From assembly GCA_001566295.1 (NCBI GenBank), contig KQ964264.1:496001-560000 (forward strand): DNA of 64,000 nt, given 5' to 3'. Source of the stretch: Microdochium bolleyi. Its lineage: Eukaryota; Ascomycota; Sordariomycetes; Xylariales; Microdochiaceae. This document shows positions 54,553 through 64,000 of the stretch, in pieces. The notes below the pieces were generated by a model. It was not told the origin of the DNA. It was given only the letters and a program-made list of their open reading frames with translations, and did no database searches. How positions within the stretch are numbered: position 1 is the stretch's first letter; each line of letters starts with the position of its first letter. The translations under genes and the position numbers were made by a program.

Positions 54553-55601
54553 CCTGTCGTGCCGTTGTCGCCGGGTGTGGATCGTGTTCGCAGCCCGCGG
54601 GGAAAATTGGTGAGCCCAGGTCAGCAGCGGTCCTTACCCTCTGTACGTGGGTCTTGCTTTATGGCTCGGTCGTGACAGTGAGCGCCTAGTCACATACAGT
54701 GTGATGGCATAGTGCAGCTGCCCGGGCTGTGTGCTTTTGCCATGATAACGTCCAGCAGCCTGCTATCTCCACAGGGGTGCCCGGACGTTTCCGCGGATCT
54801 CCCCGGGCGGGCGCTCTGCTGGGCACGCCGAGAATGCGGGGGCTTGTACGCTCCCCTGGGATTCCCCAAACCTCTTTTAGCCCATTGCAGCTAGCCCTGG
54901 TTCCACGCTGACGAGCCCTCCGCCACTTCGCGTTGTCTGCTTGTTCCGACATTATCCCGCGCCCGTCTTACCCACCCGGACGACAAGTGAACCAAGGAGG
55001 CGAGCTTCAGGAGCCTTATCGGCTGGTTCGTCTCTTGGCTGCCGACAAGGTACAAGTCAACCTTGTTTATGTTACCATAGAGCACCACCGGTTGTCACCC
55101 GTGGTGCCAGGCATGATGAAGGTGAGCTTGGGAGGCGATTCTTATCTAACCATGTGTGCCTGTGATGACACATAAATCAGCCCGCAGCTTTGACTATAGA
55201 AGGGTTTGTACGCTCGTCACCACTCAAGTCCCGCAGGGTCCGAGGCACTCCTGTGGGGAGGCGTTCCTGGCTGTACATAGGGACTGGCGCAAGCAGAGCA
55301 GAAGGGACAGTACACAAACACAGGGATCACAGAGCTTGACACATTCCAAATTGGGCAAAATCAGCAATGAGAAAATCTCTACAACGTGACGAGTCATTTT
55401 TCCTAATTTTTTGCTTCATTGAAAAAGAAATTTGCTCAAAGAATTGTATTGGTAATTTTGGTTTGCAAACTCGAAAGCCCAGACATTCCTACCGGCATGC
55501 CTCAAATGGTAGCAAAGCAAAAGTGTCCGGCTGATATGACATACTGGAGCGCGTCAGCCCAATCAGCTGATTCTGCCTGCAGTACGCCGACATGCCAGAG
55601 C
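54553..55601. other. Intergenic region, about 1 kb
   Basis: No gene supported; includes the promoter of the fusion gene and the 3' end of the NAT gene. Short frames on both strands are without family resemblance. Confidence 0.3.
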
Positions 55602-56690
55602 CTAGCCCAGCCGCCTATCTGCCGGCATGCCCTCCTTTTCAGCGTCGGTCAATTGCACGCCGAACACGTCGGCGAGCACCTGGACGCGCTCGGCCTCGGT
55701 CTTGCACTCCTTGACAATCCGGCGGGTGCTGCCGATGGTTTCCCTGACGGCGTTCTTGAAGAGAGTGATGTTGCCCACGATGGCCTCGCCGCCGTGCTCG
55801 CCGGCTGCGTCTGCCTCCCCAGCCGGGACCGGACCCTTGAGCATCTTGGTACAGGTGACATAGCGCGTGAAGAAGGAACGCGGGTGCGTCGACGTGAACC
55901 ACGACATCATCTCGTAATCCTGCGGCAGGAACTCGGCCTCTGTGAAGCAGTACACCGGGGTCCACTCGTTATCGGCCGGGGCGGCCGCCGGCTTATAGCA
56001 CACGTCGTAGCACCACAGCTCGGGCGGAGGTGCACCGACGGCGGCGCCTGACGCGTGCGACTCTGGGATGGGGCGGCGTTGGAGACGGATGCGGCGCGGG
56101 GCCACGCTGACGGCCTCGAAGCCGTCGCGCAGGGGGTAGACGCAGTTGGGCCCCATGGCGCCCATGCCGACGTCGACGACGTACCATTCGCCGTCGAGCG
56201 CGACGAGGTCCAGCATGTGGTTCCAGCCGTCGTACGTCTGGGCCTGGTTGGCGCGGACCGCTGAGTAGGGGCTCATGGCGCGGGCGACACGGCCGGCGCA
56301 GTTGCGGACCTCGAAGCCGAGCGAGCGCAGCACAGTGGCGAGCAGGCTGTTCTGCTCCATGCAGCGGCCGCCGCGGCCGCCGCGGATGATGCGGGCGTGC
56401 AGCTCGGCCTGGTCGAGGGTGACGGTGCGGTGCGGCGAGTAGTGCAGGACGAGGTTGTCAAAGGTGATGCTGCACATGTGATAGAGGGTCAGGGCGCGGA
56501 GGAAGGGCAGGCCGTGCTCGCGGGTGCGCGCCTTGGCGGCATCCTGGAGCACGGGCGAGTCGAGGTGCGCCTGCGGCAGTCCGATGCGGGCGAAGTAGTC
56601 TTGCAGCTCGGCGCTGCTGAAGCGCGGCCGCGAGTCGGCATCGAGCGCAAGCTGCGTCAGCGCGGTGGGCTCCGAGTCTGATGATGCCAT
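55602..56690 (-). CDS. Arylamine N-acetyltransferase (NAT), probable N-malonyltransferase type
   Basis: Single exon of 362 aa from the ATG at 56690; the open frame continues upstream but without conserved sequence. The NAT catalytic triad is complete: Cys110 in GGRGGRCMEQN, His158 in YDGWNHMLDLV and Asp173 in WYVVDVGMG. The N-terminal helix bundle (LQDYFARIGLPQAHLDS) and the C-terminal ESHASGA, LWCYDVCYKPA and FFTRYVTCTKML blocks fit fungal NATs. NATs move an acyl group from CoA to an arylamine or hydrazine. In Fusarium, the FDB2/NAT1 enzyme malonylates 2-aminophenol in benzoxazolinone detoxification. A malonyl-CoA-synthetase-like ligase and a lactamase-fold gene nearby make the malonyl type likely here, but the donor cannot be proved from sequence. 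Confidence 0.93.
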   Translation of the reverse strand: MASSDSEPTALTQLALDADSRPRFSSAELQDYFARIGLPQAHLDSPVLQDAAKARTREHGLPFLRALTLYHMCSITFDNLVLHYSPHRTVTLDQAELHARIIRGGRGGRCMEQNSLLATVLRSLGFEVRNCAGRVARAMSPYSAVRANQAQTYDGWNHMLDLVALDGEWYVVDVGMGAMGPNCVYPLRDGFEAVSVAPRRIRLQRRPIPESHASGAAVGAPPPELWCYDVCYKPAAAPADNEWTPVYCFTEAEFLPQDYEMMSWFTSTHPRSFFTRYVTCTKMLKGPVPAGEADAAGEHGGEAIVGNITLFKNAVRETIGSTRRIVKECKTEAERVQVLADVFGVQLTDAEKEGMPADRRLG

Positions 56691-57141
56691 GGTGTGTGTG
56701 TGCCGAAGGTGTACGCAGCGAATGTCTCGTGATGTGGGGGAGGGAGGGGAGGAGGGCTGTGGCTGTTGGGGTTTGTTGGGGATGTCGGGGTTGGGGTTGG
56801 CACAGGCTCGCCGACCTGGCTGGACAGGCTCGACAGGCACCAGCCCGTGGGAGGATGATATAGCGCCCTGGGCAGCGCGGGGCCGCGTCAGGCCCAGGCC
56901 GGAGACAAGGGAGAACCACCCCTGGGGCCAAGGTGTCATCAGGGCAAAGCGTGATCAGGGCTGATCAGGGGCCACCCGGGACAGTCTCGGCCGGGGAGAT
57001 GGGCCGGGCTCGATCCGCCCGAGCCGTCCTCCGCCCACTGTGCTCCGTGCTCTGGCCTCCACCCTCTTCTCTCTACTGCGTACCCTCAGACTCGTCCGCC
57101 ACGTCCGCCGCACCCACCCCTCTTTGCCCAGAGCCCTCGAT
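56691..57141. other. Intergenic region between NAT and its upstream regulator gene
   Basis: About 450 bases; presumably the NAT promoter and the 3' end of the regulator gene. G-rich and CT-rich tracts but no defined site. Confidence 0.3.
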
Positions 57142-59737
57142 CTACCACAGTCCGTTGCCGCTGTGGCTGTTGCTGTAGCTGTGGCTGTGGCCGTGGCTAT
57201 GGCCGTCGTCGTTGCCAAAGTTCTGGTTTGCGCCGGCCATCGAGGGCCGCTCCATCGGCGACTGCTGGAATCCTTCAAAGATGGACGGGTCAAACATTTC
57301 CGACGTGAAGAGCTCAAACGCCTCCGTGTCCTCTTCACTCAGGGGCATAATGTACGTGGCGCCGTCGGTCTCGGCCTCCGACGCGACCTGCTCGTCTGTC
57401 AGCCTGTGCTCGTGGCCCAGGCTCGAGTCGCCACCAGTACCGGTACCGGCCCTGCGCGGCTCGGGCGCCATGTACTGTGTCACTGTTTCGCGAAGGCAAG
57501 CAGCAGCATGGGTCAGCCACTACCGGAGCAGAGCAGACCAGACACAGGGGTGAGAGACTGACCTTTGAGGCTGCACATGCGGCCGAGGCGGCGGATGTAC
57601 TCGAGGCAACTCTCGATCAGCGTATTGTCGTGGTCGAGCTCGTGGAATATCCTCTCGGCCTTGCCCAGAAGCGCCTTGGCGTCCGTGACAGCCGCCTCGT
57701 CCGCCACCTCCTGCCCGTGCTGTGCCCACAGCATGCGGGAGCTGATGACGAGCGAGGCCGTGAAGACTGTTTTGGGGGCAGCCCTCTGGTTAGAATCGGC
57801 AGCGCCGAAGGAGGAAGCAAGGACGTACCATAGTAGAGCGTGTAGAACCACGTGCCGAGGTTGTTCCTGCTCGACGGGTCAGCGCTGATGATGGCGTGGA
57901 CCAGCTCGATCGTGACCTGCGCCGCGCGTGTGCACTCGTGCGCCTCAGCCATGGCGAGCTGCACCAGGTACGGCGGCGGCCCGCGGCTGTCGCCTTCGCC
58001 GAGGAACAGATGCCGGATCGTGGTGCTGAGGAGCGGCTTGTGGACGAGGATGGCGAGGTTGTGGTACCGCAGCGTGAGGATAACGCGTAAGCGATTCCCG
58101 GCCGAGTTCTGGTGGAGGATGCTGGAGCCGGGCTCGCAGGTGCGCAGGTACGGCGGCAGGCTTGCGGCCCAGCCCTGGAGCGCCCTGCGCAGCTCGCCGG
58201 AGGCCCTGAGCGAGCCCATCTCGTCGGCGCCGTTGGCCCCGTACTGGCTCGCTAGGGAATTGCCCATGATTTGGTACAGCTCAAACGAGACACGGAGGAA
58301 CTCGCCGGGCAGGTCGATGTGGACGTTGACCCCGCTCAGCGACGATGGAGAGAGCGCCAGCACGAGGCTGCTGGTCCCCATCTGCTCGCTTGAGATGCTG
58401 GCAGGCCGGCCAAACGCGGTGCTCAGGACCTTGTCGAGTATATAGATGACAAGCCAGGTGCGGCGGTGCGTCTCCTGCTGCACTGGGTCTGCCGCCTTAG
58501 CCGCGGAGTCGGGGTGCAGTCCCAGTGCCATGGCCGAGCGGATGACGAGGCCGTGGTAGTTCCAGGCCTGTACGGAGCGCTGGGTCCCCTGGCAGTGGAT
58601 AACGGTGAGAATTAGGTAGTGGACAATCTCGAGGCTGATGACGCGCCGCGAGAGGTCGCCGCAGAGTTCGTTAGCCCGTTTATAAAAGACATTGGACCGC
58701 TCGTGGCGCTTGCGCGCCGACGACATGCTGTCACGGTCAAAGTTGCTAGCCATGGCAAAAATCATATTCAGTAACCCTAGCCAGGTCCGGCGGGCCCTGG
58801 TGAATCCGTTGCGCCGACACTCGGCGTACGTCTTACGCATGGACGCCTCGTGGATGAAAGGGAAGACGGCGCCGGCAGTGTTAAAGTAGATAGTCAGCAG
58901 CGAGTCCATCTCGTCGACGGAGGGCAGCGCCGTCGGCGCCGTATCAAGCGAGGATGACGGGGGCCCAGCCGGCTGGTAGGGCTGGCTCTGGGTCACGCTG
59001 GCCACGATGCTGCCGCCGTCCATCACGGCGCTGGCCATGGCCGGCGCAACGCGGTGCCGAGCGGCAATGGCGCGCAGGAGCAACTGGGTGAAGTTGATGT
59101 TGGACGACTCGCCAAAGAAGGCCGAGCTCTGCTCTTCGACAAACACCATAGCCATGCCGTTGGGGTGAGCATCCTCGTCCTGAGGCTCCTCCAGGCCGAT
59201 GGCGCACGTCTCGTGTGTGCCTGGCGGTGCATCGGACGACGAGGCAGCCTGGGCCCGTGGCTGGCCTTGCGAAGGGCTCGACGGCCCCGGCCCCGAGCCC
59301 GGACATGGCGAGAGGTGGCCCTTGAGGACGTCATTAAGGCGCTGGAGGCGGTGCTCGACAAAGGCGAGACGTTGCTCGACGTCCGAGACGTAGTCCTTGC
59401 GGACCACGACGCTGGCCGACTCGCCGGGCTCGTAGAGGCAGTCGAAGCCGAGCGAGTGGCACGACGAGCACGAGGGCCGGCGGCCGTCGCAGCGTGACTT
59501 GCGGACACGGCACGAGTTGCAGGCCAAGCCGATGCGGCGGCGCTTGCTGGCCGGTGGACCCGTGGCGAGGGCCGGCTCGAGACCATTGTCCGACGGCGGG
59601 CGGCCACGCGTCTCTCTGCTGGGCTCCGGCCGCGTGCCCGCGGGCTCTGCATGGTCGGGAGACTGCATCGGCTGTGGGGTGCGTCGAGAAGCAGGATGCT
59701 GCGCGCGCGGACGGGCACACGGGGAGCTCGGCGGCAT
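57142..59737 (-). CDS. Zn2Cys6 transcription factor, candidate cluster regulator
   Basis: Three exons, complement(57142..57482, 57563..57766, 57829..59737), give 817 aa. The binuclear zinc cluster is C73-x2-C76-x6-C83-x6-C90-x2-C93-x6-C100, with basic residues KRRRIG before it and a coiled-coil-like stretch (VEQRLAFVEHRLQRLNDVL) after it. The fungal-specific factor domain occupies roughly residues 280-560 (LLTIYFNTAGAVFPFIHEAS, RTWLGLLNMIFAMASNFDRD, SVQAWNYHGLVIRSAMALGLHPD, RRTWLVIYILDKVLS). The C-terminal 20 residues are an unusual His/Ser/Asn/Gly repeat. It lies directly upstream of NAT on the same strand, so control of the detoxification genes is a reasonable inference, as with the FDB3 regulator of Fusarium pseudograminearum; orthology is not shown. 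Confidence 0.9.
57155..57215. repeat. Imperfect GTGGCTGTGGCC-type tandem repeat in the regulator C-terminus
   Basis: Short reiterated hexamer-like units on the plus strand, read on the minus strand as alternating His/Ser/Asn/Gly codons in the last 20 residues of the regulator. The reading frame is preserved. Confidence 0.7.
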
Positions 59738-60083
59738 GGCGAGATTCCAAGGATGGAGGGCTGTGGTTTAAGAGAGGGTCGTGCCGGCAACCTGCCGGTG
59801 GTTCCCCGCGCCCCCGGGGCGCCCTGGACGTCGGCCTCTGAGCTATCTCTTGCCAGGCACTGGACCGGGCCATTCTGGGTTAGTTGCCCAAGATAACCCG
59901 GGGAGGCTTAAGGGCCCCAGACGCCCAGGTGGGGAGCGTGACAAGGTTACATATCTCCCGTTCATTACTCGTGTACAACGTGATTGGCTCCATGGCACAC
60001 AGATATTATCTCCAGGCAATCCTAGGGCACACTAGCGCTGTATAAGGGGCGCGTACGTAGACGCCGCGTACTCCATGGCCAGC
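59738..60083. other. Intergenic region
   Basis: About 345 bases between the regulator start and the end of the GH3 gene. Nothing beyond a likely promoter and terminator is recognised. Confidence 0.25.
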
Positions 60084-62911
60084 TCACGGCTCCAGGCCCG
60101 TCCAGTATCTCGTCTCTTCCACCTTCAGCGTGGCCTCGAGCGGCAGATCCACGCTGCTCGTCCCCACGAGGACCCGGTACTCGCCGGCCGCGCTGCACCA
60201 CTGACTGCGGCCCTCGTCCCAGTAGCTCGTCGAGCGCACTGTGTCGAGCTCGACCGCCACCTCGGTGGCCTGCTGAGCATCGAGAGAGACCTTCTTGAAT
60301 CCCCACAGCCCCTTGACCGGCCGCCTTGGCGACGAGGTCGTCGTCGGCGTAGGATGCGGTGCTACGTAGACCTGGATGACCTCGGCACCCGCCCTCGATC
60401 CCGTGTTTGAGACGTTCAGCGACACTCTGGCCGCTGAATCGCCACTCTGCTGCACGACGAGATCCCGCAGCGCAAAGGTCGAGTATGAGAGGCCGTGGCC
60501 AAAGGGGAACAAGGGCTGAACGTCCACCTTGTCGTAGTATCGATAGCCGACGTACACGTCCTCGCCGTACAGCACGCGGCCCGCCTCGCTGCGGAAGTTG
60601 AGGTATGTCGGATTGTCCTGGAGCCGGCGAGGGATCGTCAGCGGGAGCTTGCCGGCCTATGTGTCATGGCGTTTTCATGGTCAGCAATGCGCCTCTTGTC
60701 TAGGTCGAACACGTTGAGCTTCTCCGATTTCAAGCATTGATCTCTCCTTACCGGGTTCACATCACCAAACAAGACGTCTGCAATGGCGTTGCCCGTCTCG
60801 TTGCCGCCATACCACGCGTGGCAGACGGCGGCAGCCTCGTCAATCCACGGCATGCCGACTGGGGTGCCGGACTGGACGACGACCGCCGTGTTGCTGTTGG
60901 CGGCCAGCACTGCCGCGACGAGAGCGTTCGTATGCTCGCTCATGTCCATAGTCTCGCGGTCAGTGCCCTCCGACTCCCACTCGCCATTAAGTCCGACGAC
61001 AAGGACAACCTGGTCGACCGTCCTCGCCAGCGCGGCGGCCTCCTGGATGGCCTCAGCCGGGTCGAAGCGCCTGCAAGCGCCGAAGCGCACGCCGCCGTGC
61101 CCGCCCCCGACAGGCCCGGTAGGGGGCAGCTTGCTGGTCTTTGCGCACGCCCACTCGACGCGAATCCTGTAGTCAACGCCGGCGACCAGGGCCTTGCTGG
61201 CCTTTTCCTCGATGGTGCCGGAGCCGAACAGGGTTGGGCCAGGCTTCTGGTCCTCGACGTTGCGGACGAGCAGGACGTCGTCGATGTACAACTCGCCGGT
61301 GCCCTCTACGCCGAGACCGAAGTCGTACAGCCCGCTCTCGTCGGGCGTCAGAATGCCCTCTGCCTGGCAGTACCAGAAGGAGGCCAGGTCTGCGTGGTCG
61401 TAGTCGATAAAGAACATGTTAGAGTCGGTCAGCACGCGCTCTTCGAGTGCTGTGCGATCCGCGACCGTGGCGGGCTCGTTGTAGGCCCTCCAGGCGAATC
61501 CCCGCTGGCCGTGCTCGGTGCGGAGGACACTGCCTAGCTGCGGCAGCTGCTGGTGGTCTGTAGATCCATGCGCGAAGTGTAGCTGCTGCTCACACTTATC
61601 AGCGATGCCTTCGTACGGTGAGATGCTGTAGTACGGCAGCAGGGAGGCGCTTCCACCGCCGCAAAAGCGCGCTGTTTTGGCGTTGGGTCCGATGACGGCC
61701 GTGGTCCGCAACCTTGAGAACGGGAGGACCGCGCCGTCGTTCTTGAGCAGCACAATCGCCTCGCTCGCGGCGCGGCGCAGCAGGGCTCGGTCCTCGGGGC
61801 GGTCCAGCTTCGTCTCGGGCGCGTGCTCGGGCACCCAAGAGGCGGCTGAGTAGTTGATGAGGTTGAGCACGTTGCGGACACGATCGTCCAGTTGGCGCAT
61901 GCTGACCTTGTTGGCTGTGACGGCGTGGCACAAGCCGTCGCCCCTCCAGCGAGTTGGCCCCGGCATCTCGAGGTCCACGCCGGCCTTGATGGAATTTGTT
62001 GTGCTGTAGGTTCCGAACCTGTGAAGGGGGCGCGTGGCAAGGACTCGCATGTCAGAATGCACAGCATGGCTCTGTGGCTCCAGGGTAGTGTAGGGATCAA
62101 GAAGGCTCGGCCTTTCTTGCCTCTGTAATGGCTTACCAGTCACTCATGACGAGCCCGTTAAACTTCCACTCGTCCCTAAGAATGTCTTGCACCAGTTCCC
62201 TGCTCTCTGCAACATGTGTCCCATTCACCTTGTTGTAAGCGGTCATGACGGCCCGGGGTTTCCCAATGACGATGGCGAGCATGAACGGCAAGAGATAGAT
62301 CTCGCGAAGGGCACGGGGCGTGACTAGCACGTTGACCGCCATGCGCTCGTGCTCCATGTCGTTGCAGACAAAGTGCTTGAGCGTCGCGGCGATGTTTTCC
62401 TGCTGCAGGCCGCGGGCATAGTGCCCGGCGAGGAGACCCGATAGCACAGGGTCTTCAGAGAAGGACTCGAAGCCGCGGCCGCCCAGAGGACCCCGCTGTA
62501 TGTTGAGCGTCGGGCCCAGCACGGCGACAGCCCCTTTGGCCTTCGCTTCCTCGGCCTGCAGCCGGCCCAGCTCGACCATGAGGTCTGTGTCAAATGTAGC
62601 GCCGAGGGCGGTGCCGCACGGCAGACATGACGACGGCACGCTGTCGAAGATTCTCGTGCCGCGCACGCCATTGGGGCCATCCGAGACACGAATCGAGGGG
62701 ATCTTGTGATGGGGTATTGGTGTCGTGTGCCAGAAATCCTTGCCTGGAAAAGGTTCGCGAAAGGGCGGAGTCAGTCCCAGGCTCGTGGTCTGTCATGACT
62801 TGTGCAAAGGGCAGAGATCTTACCCGCTAGGAGGGAGACCTTCTCCTCCAGAGTGAGTTGAGAGAGGAGCTTGTCCACATCAAGCTCGCCAGGAGCGCCT
62901 TGTAGGCTCAT
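60084..62911 (-). CDS. GH3 beta-glucosidase with PA14 domain
   Basis: Four exons, complement(60084..60656, 60752..62018, 62137..62743, 62824..62911), give 844 aa. No signal peptide is present (MSLQGAPGELDVDKLLSQLTLEEKV), so it is probably cytosolic. The GH3 N-terminal barrel has GKDFWHTTPIP, VSDGPNGVRGTRIF, GPTLNIQRGPLGGRGFESFSEDP, KHFVCNDMEHERM and GLVMSDWFGTYS, with nucleophile Asp231. The second domain holds AVIGPNA and VVVQSGTPVGMPW. Between them a PA14 insertion (about residues 395-540; ASFWYCQAEGILTPDESGLYDFGL, GELYIDDVLLV) extends over the active site and shapes substrate choice. The C-terminal fibronectin-like domain has FPFGHGLSYSTF. It hydrolyses beta-glucosides, possibly plant aglycone conjugates. 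It shares a promoter with the sugar transporter gene at 63567. Confidence 0.93.
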
Positions 62912-63566
62912 GGTGGGCAACAGGGCGATGCCGGTATCAGGTGTCCGTGATCGGTTGGGGAGGACGTCGATTGCGCGTTGTCTGTAGCCACCGGTGATAG
63001 GAACTTAAGGACACCACGTCGCGGAGCCGAGCCCTATCGATGCTATCATGTCTGACAACCACGGGCTATCCTCGGTCTTTCTGATATCCGGCACGTCTCG
63101 GCTCAGCCGCGTGATACAAGCAAGTAGGATAGACAACGGTCGCGGCCAGTCGATCCCCTGTCCCAGCAATGATTCTCCGATGTTTCACCGCCCTGAGCTT
63201 TCCTCCCGATACGAGCCCCAGCAAATCGGATTCATCATTACCCTGTGGGCTTGTGATGGATAACGAGTCAGTCACCTCACTCCACCACCCCTCCCCCGGG
63301 CCCTCTGAGGAACGATAGCGCAGATAGGTTCACGTTTCGGGGCATCCCCGGCATTTCCCCGGATAGTCTACCCCAAGTGTTGAAGCGCGGGCCCAGCGCA
63401 ATGGGTCGAGACCACGATCCATGCACAGTCGTCCCAGCCAAGCTCCTTTGGCCTCTTTGCTTCAATTTCTATAAGAGCGACCGCTGATCATTCCTCAACC
63501 GCTGCTGATTTCAGTATCTTCACCAACGCCTCATCCTATTGTCTACTCTTCAACGATCCGAGCATC
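62912..63566. promoter_or_regulatory. Divergent GH3/sugar-transporter promoter with CreA-like sites
   Basis: 655 bases between two outward starts. CCCCGG occurs at 63346-63351 and 63357-63362, and CTCCCCCGGG at 63291-63300; these read as SYGGRG/CYCCRS sites of the carbon catabolite repressor CreA. TATAAG at 63470-63475 is a TATA-like element about 95 bp before the transporter start. Function is inferred. Confidence 0.45.
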
Positions 63567-64000
63567 ATGGGCGCCAGCGACAACACCAAGGCAGAAGACA
63601 CCGTGGCTCATCAGTTGGCCTCGGTGCTGCCTGATGACGGAAAACCATGGTATCGCAAAGCCCACCTTGTGCGCCTCAACTACATTGTGCTTTCGCTGGT
63701 ATTGTTATGTAAGTCCATGCCACGGCGCAACGGGCTGGACAGCAAGTTCATAACATCAATTGAAACCGTCAAGTCTCCCCTCCCACGCCTGACAGGACTG
63801 ACCAATGCCTTGCGATACAGCGTCTGCCAACGGATACGACGGCTCTCTCATGAACGGTCTTCAAGCGCTTCCCTCGTGGAACGAGTTCATGGGCATGCCT
63901 CAAGGTGCCTGGCTTGGCTTCATCAACGCTGCCTACTGGGCGTCCAATGGCGTTTCCTTCTTTGTCGCAGCATGGTCCTCGAACAAATATGGCCGCAAAT
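63567..64000 (+). CDS. MFS sugar transporter, N-terminal part (runs off the window)
   Basis: Two exons are visible, 63567..63708 and 63821 to the right edge, joined in phase 1. The start MGASDNTKAEDTVAHQ precedes a short cytosolic segment with PWYRKAHLVRLNYIVLSLVLL as the first membrane span, interrupted by the intron, then SSANGYDGSLMNGLQALPSWNEFM, the NGYDGSLMNGLQ motif of fungal hexose/lactose MFS transporters. The next span has WASNGVSFFVAAWSSNKYGRK, which ends with the conserved D/N-x-GR-K loop. It imports a sugar, possibly a product or substrate of the neighbouring beta-glucosidase. The C-terminal ten or so membrane segments lie outside the window. Confidence 0.88.
   Translation, partial: MGASDNTKAEDTVAHQLASVLPDDGKPWYRKAHLVRLNYIVLSLVLLCKSMPRRNGLDSKFITSIETVKSPLPRLTGLTNALRYSVCQRIRRLSHERSSSASLVERVHGHASRCLAWLHQRCLLGVQWRFLLCRSMVLEQIWPQ

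Noticed and set aside
60737..61537. 266-codon plus-strand frame inside the GH3 gene
   Set aside because: Shadow of the minus-strand glycosidase; no family resemblance.
1..64000. CRISPR arrays, tRNA or rRNA genes
   Set aside because: No regularly spaced short repeats, no cloverleaf-like A/B box pairs and no rRNA-like sequence were recognised on reading; a covariance-model scan was not possible.

Overview
The window is nuclear DNA of a filamentous ascomycete, most likely a plant-associated member of the Pezizomycotina (a Sordariomycete such as Colletotrichum or a Fusarium relative would fit; this is inference). Genes are spaced and monocistronic, introns are short (about 50-130 nt, GT-AG, one GC-AG), and the gene set is typical of such fungi: Zn2Cys6 regulators, a PL3 pectate lyase, a small secreted LysM protein, a heme-thiolate peroxidase, a TRK potassium transporter, a GH3 beta-glucosidase and a Fot1/pogo transposon with TA target duplication. 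Exon coordinates were worked out by hand from splice consensus, reading phase and family continuity.

Layout. 0-9 kb: tail of a Zn2Cys6 factor; a divergent pair of a medium-chain butanediol-type dehydrogenase (-) and a benzaldehyde-lyase-like ThDP enzyme (+); a NUDIX hydrolase; a nucleoside-phosphorylase-like protein; a small Tudor-type protein; a short-chain dehydrogenase. 9-18 kb: a P-loop sulfotransferase-like protein, a secreted beta-propeller, a single-LysM secreted protein, a broken small secreted protein gene, a possible fragment of a secreted protein, and a PL3 pectate lyase. 18-31 kb: Ap4A phosphorylase, a 2OG-Fe(II) oxygenase, heme-thiolate peroxidase, TRK transporter, and a decayed BTB-domain gene. 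31-38 kb: a MUP1-type amino-acid permease, a direct repeat in its upstream region, a 722-aa protein with a fungal NLR-type N-terminal region, and a dead Fot1/pogo element with intact 44-nt inverted repeats.

38-64 kb is catabolic and xenobiotic in character. A class III CoA-transferase (with a 1-nt frameshift) is divergent from a 3-hydroxyacyl-CoA dehydrogenase. Next come an aldo-keto reductase, an amidase (broken), a malonyl-CoA-synthetase-like ligase, a type B carboxylesterase, a metallo-beta-lactamase-fold hydrolase (broken three times), a MOSC-ferredoxin reductase-ferredoxin fusion, an arylamine N-acetyltransferase with a complete Cys-His-Asp triad, and an 817-aa Zn2Cys6 regulator. The combination of lactamase-fold hydrolase, NAT, malonyl-CoA supply, amidase and dedicated regulator closely recalls the Fusarium FDB clusters that open 2-benzoxazolinone and N-malonylate the resulting 2-aminophenol. 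Here the lactam-opening and amidase steps look dead, while the N-malonylation, ligase and regulator genes are open. A GH3 beta-glucosidase and a sugar-transporter gene that runs off the right edge share a promoter with CreA-like sites.

Together the window shows an accessory, plant-facing region with a decaying detoxification cluster next to a transposon, and at least five further broken or frameshifted loci. No tRNA, rRNA or CRISPR was recognised.
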